A stretch of 6,556 bases of DNA from Phycisphaerae bacterium (lineage in GTDB: Bacteria; Planctomycetota; Phycisphaerae; UBA1845). Below are positions 6,207 through 6,556 of the stretch, piece by piece; position 1 is the stretch's first letter, and every line of letters begins with the position of its first letter. The notes beneath the pieces were generated by a model. It was not told the origin of the DNA. It ran no database searches and was given only the letters and a program-made list of their open reading frames with translations. Location of the stretch: contig JAJDDU010000470.1 in NCBI GenBank assembly GCA_029260155.1, forward strand, positions 1-6,556. Direction: 5' to 3'. The position numbers and the translations under genes were made by a program.

Positions 6207-6235
6207 TGTCATTCCGAACGAAGTGAGGAATCTCG
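6207..6235. repeat. Dispersed CATTCCGAACGAAGTGAGG-type repeat
   Basis: The core CATTCCGAACGAAGTGAGG, preceded by TGT and followed by AATCTCG, is a variant of a short intergenic sequence I recall from many unrelated bacterial genomes (versions of 'GTCATTCTGAGCGAAGCGAAG'). Its ends, ATTCC (6211-6215) and GGAAT (6227-6231), are inverted and can form a small stem-loop. Here it lies in the leader or promoter region of the hydrolase, 56 nt upstream of its start codon. Its function is not established. Confidence 0.6.
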
Positions 6236-6317
6236 CCGATACACGGCCAAACCGCCCCCACCACCCGCAATGTCGTTCAACAATCCTGCATCGAATCGCC
6301 ACGATCGCCGACCGCAG

Positions 6318-6359
6318 CCCCGAACCCGATCCCCCCATCCTACCCGATCCCACCACCCC
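6318..6359 (-). other. G-quadruplex motif, six G-tracts
   Basis: The plus strand has C-runs at 6318-6321, 6325-6327, 6331-6336, 6343-6345, 6349-6351 and 6356-6359, separated by loops of three to six bases. The minus strand therefore carries six G-tracts of at least three, more than the four needed for an intramolecular quadruplex. It lies 167-208 nt upstream of the hydrolase start on the strand that is non-template for that gene. Whether it folds in the cell is unknown. Confidence 0.5.
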
Positions 6360-6556
6360 ATTTCAATCACTCCCCCTCTCGCGGCAGCGGACCACATGCC
6401 AACAGCCAACTTCCAGGGTGGCATCTATGAGCGAGTCTCCGTCAAGAGGGTTGCGGGAAGAATTCGGGATCTTTCCAAGCATCTATTCGGCATCGCCACC
6501 AGGACGTGCCATTTAACGATTTCGAGTCGGCCCCATTCACGGTCGCGGCGTCTTGT

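Larger units (their letters stand above)
6163..6556. other. Upstream region of the hydrolase, no certain gene
   Basis: About 390 bases without a secure gene. They hold a dispersed repeat (6207-6235), a strongly C-rich plus strand between 6250 and 6380 including a G-quadruplex motif, and two possible partial reading frames near the right edge. One opens with ATG at 6396 (MPTANFQGGIYERV...) and stays open to the end. The other could use GTG at 6506 and reads PFNDFESAPFTVAAS to the edge. Neither has a good ribosome site and I recognise neither, so I do not call a gene. I could not pick out a convincing minus-strand promoter for the hydrolase. Confidence 0.4.

Noticed and set aside
6036..6356. 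Minus-strand 106-residue frame upstream of and overlapping the hydrolase start
   Set aside because: Its glycine- and arginine-rich sequence comes from the C-rich tract, and it overlaps the hydrolase signal peptide in another frame.

Overview
The window reads as a chromosomal segment of a GC-rich bacterium, most likely a member of the Planctomycetota (possibly a Phycisphaerae-like lineage). The main reasons are a huge secreted protein made of 'GACC...' cysteine-rich modules, a module style I associate with planctomycete secreted proteins, and the sparse layout with long intergenic stretches and short dispersed repeats. This assignment is inference. No rRNA, tRNA, transposase or CRISPR array is visible.

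Layout. Bases 1-312 hold no convincing gene, but they contain two mutually exclusive hairpins and a reasonable sigma70-like promoter reading toward infA. Next, on the + strand, come infA (translation initiation factor IF-1, 313-543) and a cytoplasmic single-domain cyclophilin-type peptidyl-prolyl isomerase (611-1117). The 67-nt gap between them holds a short element, TTAGCGGCGACCC plus a tail, that recurs at 4866-4889. Bases 1118-1348 are a regulatory gap with a candidate promoter overlapped by nested inverted repeats. They lead into a 1135-residue exported protein (1349-4756).

That protein is the centrepiece. After a signal peptide and a short linker, all of it consists of 24 tandem modules of 40-50 residues. 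Every module has exactly six cysteines, 144 in total. The modules fall into two classes, a short 'DGxC' class and a long 'YQGDGT' class, arranged A7-B3-A1-B9-A1-B1-A2. No anchor, catalytic domain or sorting signal follows.

Downstream, a perfect 16-bp hairpin (4811-4846) forms a shared, probably bidirectional, terminator. It separates the repeat protein from a convergent minus-strand gene (4901-6151) for an exported alpha/beta-hydrolase with a recognisable Ser-Asp-His triad. Bases 6152-6556 hold the hydrolase leader, a widespread-type CATTCCGAACGAAGTGAGG repeat, a six-tract G-quadruplex motif on the minus strand, and perhaps the first codons of a gene that runs off the window.

How the genes relate: infA and the isomerase are housekeeping genes of translation and protein folding. 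The repeat protein and the hydrolase are both exported but have separate promoters and opposite directions, so a shared pathway is not shown by the sequence. The repeat protein would need extensive disulfide formation outside the cytoplasm. The cytoplasmic isomerase next door has no signal peptide, so it is unlikely to be its dedicated folding factor.
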